Assembly: GCF_016648855.1 (NCBI RefSeq)
Contig: NZ_JACLQU010000016.1
Location: forward strand, 1-58,011
Length of the DNA: 58,011 nucleotides
From: Streptococcus parasanguinis
GTDB lineage: Bacteria > Bacillota > Bacilli > Lactobacillales > Streptococcaceae
Direction: 5' to 3'
Shown here: one piece after another, positions 53,489-58,011 of the stretch
How positions within the stretch are numbered: position 1 is the first letter of the stretch
How the letters are laid out: every line of letters starts with the position of its first letter
Made by a program: the position numbers and the translations under genes
The notes under the pieces: model-generated
Database searches by the model: none
The model's input: the letters and a program-made list of their open reading frames with translations, nothing else
What the model was told of the DNA's origin: nothing

Positions 53489-56119
53489 ATGTCACTAATT
53501 AAAGATAGCAAGACTACCAAATATGCCTTGCGTAAAACGTCTGTCGCTTTTGGTTCTGTAGCAGTCGCTACGGTTCTTGCAGTAGCAGGTGCTGCATCTG
53601 TTTCTGCAGATGAAGTTGCTTCAGCTACTACAACAGTCACTTCAACAACGGCTACTCCAACAAGATCGACAACTGAGACTAAAGAAGTTGCTGTACCAGA
53701 TTATTTGGAGACTGCGAAAACAGATGCAGCGACTACTGGACTTGAAGTTACAGAAACAGAAGCAAAGACCCAAGCAGATGAAAAAACCGCTGAGCAAGAT
53801 TATGCGAAGCAAGCCATTGCTATGGATAAAACTGTAGCAGACTATAAGGCAGAAGTTGCAGCGAATCAAGCAACTTATGAGAAGGAAAAAGCAGTTGTAG
53901 ATGCAAAAAATACAGTGGCTCAGGTAGCTTATGACAAGGAAGTTGAAACCTATAACAAAGAGCAAGCTGCGTACGAAAAAGCAGTGGCTGAAAATGCTGT
54001 AGCCCTAGCAGATAATCAGGCTGCAAAAGCGGCTTATGAAAAAGCCTTTGAAGAATACCAAACTGCTTTTAAAGCTTATATTGAGTCTGTTAAAGCCAAA
54101 CAAGCCGTTGAGACAGAAAACAATTTAGCCCAAAAGGCTTACGATATCAAATTAGCCGACTACAAGGAGAAAAAGCGTCTCTATGATGAAGCGCAAGCAG
54201 CGTACTTGATTGATAATGAACTATACAAGAAGAAAAAAGCGCAATACGATGATGCTAAAGATGCCTTTAATAAGATGGTTGCAGAGCGTGGTGGAAACCC
54301 TGAGAAGTACAAACAAGATTTGACCTTCCTCCCAGAAGAGTTGGCAGATGGGGAAACAACGACGCTTTACCACCAAACAACAGGACTTACTACGTATTTG
54401 ACAAAAGAAGGTCAATCTCGCTTGTATGGGGATGGTAAAGCTACCAAGATGTATGAAACCAAGAACCTACAAGATTCTGATTTGACAACAACGAACCCAT
54501 ATGCAGATAATGAAATCGAATGGGCAGTCGTCAAAGTTGGAGATAAGTTCGACGTAACCTACAAGGGTCTTCGCCAAGCTAATATCAAAGAAGGTCGTGA
54601 TATCAAGCGTATCGCTAAAGTGGTCTACAAGTATGAAGTGAAAAGCTTGCCATCTAATGACGGTCGAGGAATCGTTCAAATTTACAATGATCCAGCGGTA
54701 ACAATGACGATCGGAAGCTCAACTGACACAGACCAACCCGTCACAGTTGGTGTTGATGTTGAATTTTATGATGAAAATGATCAATTGATTAATTTAGCTA
54801 ACCATAATGCCATTTTGGCTTTGAATTCCTTAAACCACTGGAATGGAGCTTCTTATGTTGAAAACGACAAACCTCGCGCCCTTCTTGTAGAAGCTAAAGA
54901 TATCAATGGAAACACTGTTCGTGGAACTTGGGATCCTTATTCAGATGGTAGTACCCCTAGTCTTGATGGAGCAGATGTCGCTGTGAAGCGTGGCTATGCA
55001 AACTTCGGTAGCGCTCAAGTCTTTAATGATGCTGACAATCCATTGAAGATCGTTGGTCAAAAAGCAACTTGGGATGGGAATGGTTTCTCAGTCAGTGAAG
55101 AAACTGTCCTTGATGTGACGACAGTCAATGCTTCAGGTGGAGGAAATGGTCATTCTATCGGAACAGAAGACTATAAATTTGGGGATAATTCTGATATTGT
55201 CGGTACTTATTCAGTTGATGCGGGATCAGGGATTTTGACCTATACTCCACGGATGAAACACCAAAATACACCTCACGTAGAGTCTGTAAATATTGGAAAT
55301 AAAGAATTTATTAAATTGCCAAATTCTAGTGTTGACCAAGATCCAATTACAAAAGAAGTATTTGCCAAGGAACAAAACCAGTATATGAACGAAGGTGCAA
55401 CTTTTAATGCGGATCCTTCAAGTTCAACTAAGGGATGGGATGATCCAAAAAGTCCGTATCTCTACTATGGTGGTGGTGCAGTTATCTTGAAAGACGGCCA
55501 TCTTGAGTTCACTGCTAAGGGAGCGAATGCTACGGATGAAGCAACCCTCTATTGGTTCTCAATCAATTCAAATGTTGCCTTTCCACAAGATCCAGGAGAT
55601 GAACCGATGAAACCAACCGCTCCAACCGCCCCAACAGCCCCTGAAAAACCTGAAATCAAAGACGTTCCAGCTGAAAAGGAAGTTCCTGTTCCGCCAGCTT
55701 GTCCACTTTACAAGGTAGAACCAAAAGTTCCTGAACAACCAGTGAAGCCAACAGCTCCTGAATTGGAAAAGGATCCGGTGCTAAAAGAAACTGTAAAACC
55801 AACTGTAGAATGGCATAAAAATAATATTCTTGTTACAAAAGAAGAGCCGCAACCGGAACCACAGCCGGAGCCACAACCGGAACCACAACCACAACCAACA
55901 CCAACACCTAAGCCAGAGCCTAAACCAACTATTGGCTACCATACACCTGCGCCAATGGTAGAGCAAAAGGTTGAAGAAAATTTGGTCTCAGATGTTGTGA
56001 AGGTGAAAGAAGTATTGCCACACACAGGTACAGACTCAGCAACCGCTCTTACCAGCCTTGGATTGCTTGGTGTGATCGCAACAGGCTTTGGTCTTGCTCG
56101 AAAGAAAAAAGAAGATTAA
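53489..56119 (+). CDS. LPHTG-anchored GbpC / antigen I/II-type adhesin
   Basis: Wall-anchored surface protein of 876 residues. The signal peptide has a KYALRKTSVAFGS motif and ends at VSA near 40. Residues 90-285 are an Ala-rich heptad region (YDKEVETYNKEQAAYEKAV) likely to form a coiled-coil stalk. About 290-615 match the GbpC/Spa V-domain type (NEIEWAVVKVGDKFDVTY, LNHWNGASY, ILTYTPRMKHQNTPHVESVNIG, LYWFSINSNVAFP). A Pro-rich part with a single Cys (PPACPLY) and PQPEPQPEP repeats leads to LPHTG at 843. It is shorter than full antigen I/II proteins because the C2/C3 domains are absent. GbpC of S. mutans binds dextran, and the divergent dextranase gene supports a glucan role here; salivary ligands are an alternative. 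Confidence 0.88.
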   Translation: MSLIKDSKTTKYALRKTSVAFGSVAVATVLAVAGAASVSADEVASATTTVTSTTATPTRSTTETKEVAVPDYLETAKTDAATTGLEVTETEAKTQADEKTAEQDYAKQAIAMDKTVADYKAEVAANQATYEKEKAVVDAKNTVAQVAYDKEVETYNKEQAAYEKAVAENAVALADNQAAKAAYEKAFEEYQTAFKAYIESVKAKQAVETENNLAQKAYDIKLADYKEKKRLYDEAQAAYLIDNELYKKKKAQYDDAKDAFNKMVAERGGNPEKYKQDLTFLPEELADGETTTLYHQTTGLTTYLTKEGQSRLYGDGKATKMYETKNLQDSDLTTTNPYADNEIEWAVVKVGDKFDVTYKGLRQANIKEGRDIKRIAKVVYKYEVKSLPSNDGRGIVQIYNDPAVTMTIGSSTDTDQPVTVGVDVEFYDENDQLINLANHNAILALNSLNHWNGASYVENDKPRALLVEAKDINGNTVRGTWDPYSDGSTPSLDGADVAVKRGYANFGSAQVFNDADNPLKIVGQKATWDGNGFSVSEETVLDVTTVNASGGGNGHSIGTEDYKFGDNSDIVGTYSVDAGSGILTYTPRMKHQNTPHVESVNIGNKEFIKLPNSSVDQDPITKEVFAKEQNQYMNEGATFNADPSSSTKGWDDPKSPYLYYGGGAVILKDGHLEFTAKGANATDEATLYWFSINSNVAFPQDPGDEPMKPTAPTAPTAPEKPEIKDVPAEKEVPVPPACPLYKVEPKVPEQPVKPTAPELEKDPVLKETVKPTVEWHKNNILVTKEEPQPEPQPEPQPEPQPQPTPTPKPEPKPTIGYHTPAPMVEQKVEENLVSDVVKVKEVLPHTGTDSATALTSLGLLGVIATGFGLARKKKED

Positions 56120-56154
56120 GATGTTCTTTTAATCCTTTAAAAAATATCACGATT

Positions 56155-56188
56155 AAAAACCAGAAGGCACATCCTTTTGGTTTTTTTT
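56155..56188 (+). terminator. Terminator after the GbpC-like gene
   Basis: AAAAACCAGAAGG / CCTTTTGGTTTTT with a CACAT loop and eight T residues. Confidence 0.88.
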
Positions 56189-56281
56189 ATGAAGCATGAA
56201 AAGGGAATTGATAACAATTTCCTATAGGTTCTCCTCCATATTTATGTTACAATTAAACTACTATTATCGAAGGGAGAAACT

Positions 56282-57148
56282 ATGATTAATTCAATTGTTT
56301 CACAAGGTTTGATTTGGGCCATTTTAGGGTTAGGAATCTTTATGACGTTCCGAATTCTAGATTTTCCAGATATGACGACAGAAGGTTCTTTCCCGCTTGG
56401 AGGAGCGGTGGCGGTGACCTTGATTACCAAAGGGGTCAATCCACTCCTTGCGACGCTGGCTGCTATTGGAGCAGGGTGCTTGGCAGGACTTGCGACGGGT
56501 CTTCTCTACACAAAAGGAAGAATCCCGACACTCTTGTCAGGGATCCTCGTGATGACGTCTTGTAACTCGGTTATTCTCTTTGTCATGCAGCGGGCTAATT
56601 TGGGACTTCTGGGCTATAAAAAAATTCAGGAATTTCTTCCTTTTGCCAGTGGGTTCAATGAGATTCTGATTGGCTTGATTTTTGTAACGCTTGTGATCCT
56701 TGGTTTGATCTTCTTCTTGGATACACGCTTGGGTCAAGCCTATATTGCGACAGGGGACAATCCAGATATGGCCAAGAGCTTTGGGATCAACACTGATCGG
56801 ATGGAGTTGATGGGCTTGGTTATTTCAAATGGGATTATTGCTCTTTCTGGTGCACTGATGGCTCAGCAAGAAGGCTATGCGGATGCTTCACGTGGGATTG
56901 GTGTCATCGTTATTGGGCTTGCTAGTCTCATTATTGGAGAGGTGCTCTTTTCAAATGTCACCTTGACAGAGCGCTTGCTCAGTATTGCAATCGGTTCAAT
57001 CGCCTATCAATTTTTGATTTGGGCCGTGATTGCGCTTGGCATCAATACCAGCTATATCCGAATCTTCAGTGCCTTGATCTTGGCTATCTGCCTGATGATT
57101 CCAACCTTTAAGGGAAAAATCATGAAAGGAGCGAAACTCAGTAAATGA
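56282..57148 (+). CDS. ABC importer permease, TrpXYZ-type
   Basis: Integral membrane permease of 288 residues with about eight spans, of the branched-chain amino-acid/sugar permease fold. It has a DFPDMTTEGSFPLGGA start and an ATGDNPDMAKSFGINT loop that contacts the ATPase. Closely similar proteins in streptococci are annotated as a putative tryptophan importer (TrpY) beside a CmpB/TrpX-type binding lipoprotein. Here no binding-protein gene lies upstream; the preceding gene is the adhesin. The substrate is therefore an inference. GAAGGGAG precedes the ATG, and a TACAAT -10 lies at 56248. It overlaps the ATPase gene by 4 nt. Confidence 0.85.
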   Translation: MINSIVSQGLIWAILGLGIFMTFRILDFPDMTTEGSFPLGGAVAVTLITKGVNPLLATLAAIGAGCLAGLATGLLYTKGRIPTLLSGILVMTSCNSVILFVMQRANLGLLGYKKIQEFLPFASGFNEILIGLIFVTLVILGLIFFLDTRLGQAYIATGDNPDMAKSFGINTDRMELMGLVISNGIIALSGALMAQQEGYADASRGIGVIVIGLASLIIGEVLFSNVTLTERLLSIAIGSIAYQFLIWAVIALGINTSYIRIFSALILAICLMIPTFKGKIMKGAKLSK

Positions 57149-57909
57149 CAGCAATTGTAGAATTAAAAAATGTCACCAAAGCCGTGAGCAATGGGATGAA
57201 CGAAGAAAAAGTCATTCTGGATGATGTTTCCTTGGAAATTCGAGAGCATGATTTTATCACAATTTTGGGGGGGAATGGAGCTGGAAAATCAACCCTCTTT
57301 AATACCATTGCTGGGACGCTTCCGGTGAGCAGTGGGAAGATTTATATTTTGGGGGAAGATGTAACCAACTATTCTCCTGAAAAAAGAGCCAAGTACCTAT
57401 CGCGGGTCTTTCAAGATCCTAAAATGGGGACGGCGCCTCGCATGACAGTAGCGGAAAACCTCTTGGTAGCGAAGTTTCGCGGAGAGAAACGTGGCTTGAT
57501 TCCGCGTCACCTGGCCAGCTATAAAGAAGAGTTTCAAACAGTCCTTGCTAAGATCGGCAATGGCTTGGAAAATCATATCGACACAGCCGTTGAGTTTCTA
57601 TCAGGTGGGCAACGACAAGCCTTGAGTCTGTTGATGGCGACACTGAAACGTCCAGAACTCTTGCTTTTAGATGAACACACTGCAGCCTTGGATCCGAAAA
57701 CCAGCCAGGCTCTGATGACCTTGACGGATGAGTTTGTGAAACAAGATGCCCTCACAGCTCTTATGATCACCCACCATATGGAAGATGCTTTGAAATATGG
57801 AAATCGCTTGATTGTGATGAAAGACGGACACATCGTCCAAGATCTCAATCAAGAAGAAAAAGCCCAAATGACTATTGCAGATTACTATCAATTGTTTGAG
57901 AAAGAATAA
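57145..57909 (+). CDS. ABC importer ATP-binding protein, TrpXYZ-type
   Basis: Cytoplasmic ATPase of 254 residues. Walker A GGNGAGKST, signature LSGGQRQALS, Walker B LLLLDEHTAALDP and the H-loop ITHHMED are all present. The HTAALDPKT D-loop variant is typical of this importer family. The ATGA overlap with the permease stop shows coupled translation. With the permease it forms two of the three usual parts of the transporter. Repeat copy F follows 32 nt after the stop and may act as terminator. Confidence 0.88.
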   Translation: MTAIVELKNVTKAVSNGMNEEKVILDDVSLEIREHDFITILGGNGAGKSTLFNTIAGTLPVSSGKIYILGEDVTNYSPEKRAKYLSRVFQDPKMGTAPRMTVAENLLVAKFRGEKRGLIPRHLASYKEEFQTVLAKIGNGLENHIDTAVEFLSGGQRQALSLLMATLKRPELLLLDEHTAALDPKTSQALMTLTDEFVKQDALTALMITHHMEDALKYGNRLIVMKDGHIVQDLNQEEKAQMTIADYYQLFEKE

Positions 57910-57941
57910 GATACAAAGTCCGTAAAATGCAAAGTGAAAAT

Positions 57942-58011
57942 AGAGAGTGGGACAGAAATCGGTAATTCGTTAGAATTCGATTTCGTCGTCCCACCTCCGC
58001 ACAGTTGAGTA
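57942..58011 (+). repeat. Dispersed hairpin repeat, copy F (cut by window end)
   Basis: Left part of the element in the same orientation as copy B. The canonical GTGGGAC...GTCCCAC stem is complete, and the sequence stops inside the TTGAGTA central arm. Copy A at the other end is cut in almost the same place. Confidence 0.88.

Overview
The window looks like chromosomal DNA of a viridans-group Streptococcus. Supporting signs are low GC content, strong Shine-Dalgarno sites, KYSIG/YSIRK-type signal peptides, several LPxTG wall proteins, and housekeeping proteins that closely match mitis/sanguinis-group proteins I remember. A mitis/sanguinis-group species such as S. parasanguinis is my best guess; the sequence alone does not settle it. 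There is no prophage, IS transposase, tRNA or CRISPR array. Both ends of the window lie inside copies of one dispersed repeat, as would happen if it were a contig broken at repeats.

Layout. 0-4.4 kb: dusB-hslO (minus strand), purA with a hairpin-rich leader, a repeat copy, and a HAD phosphatase. 4.5-6.9 kb: an AT-rich remnant of a RiPP-type locus (truncated radical SAM maturase, ABC exporter, tiny coupled ORF). 7.1-9.7 kb: tadA, the SRP RNA, a structured non-coding region with an 80-nt tandem duplication, and pgi with cre-like sites. 9.7-19.2 kb: an array of eight diverged paralogues plus one truncated relic. Each intact member has a cytoplasmic N-terminus, one membrane span and two outer domains that look BamE/SmpA-like. 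A serine-stalk LPKTG protein sits inside the array. 19.2-28 kb: lysine/DAP genes (dapH, N-acetyl-DAP deacetylase), 5-formyl-THF cyclo-ligase, a rhomboid protease, a secreted C69 dipeptidase, galU, gpsA and a C26 amidohydrolase.

28-31.4 kb: an LPSTG adhesin with Cna-B/pilin-type domains. 31.8-34.9 kb: dut, a cysteine hydrolase, radA (apparently without a canonical start codon) and a beta-carbonic anhydrase. 35.1-48.4 kb: one 13.3-kb gene for a 4423-residue LPETG adhesin with six isopeptide-type domains followed by nine ~327-residue modules. 48.6-56.1 kb: a 6S-like RNA, then a glucan locus in which a GH66 dextranase (LPATG) diverges from a GbpC/antigen I/II-type adhesin (LPHTG). 56.3-57.9 kb: permease and ATPase of a TrpXYZ-type ABC importer, without its binding protein.

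Themes. Five proteins carry sortase motifs but no sortase is present, so they presumably depend on a housekeeping sortase elsewhere. Six copies of a ~178-bp hairpin-rich repeat are present. Five lie just downstream of stop codons and look like bidirectional terminators. The sixth lies in the dextranase 5' leader and lacks the T-tract. One copy has changed both arms of a stem in a compensating way. The least explained parts of the window are the paralogue array, the RNA region after the SRP RNA, and this repeat family.
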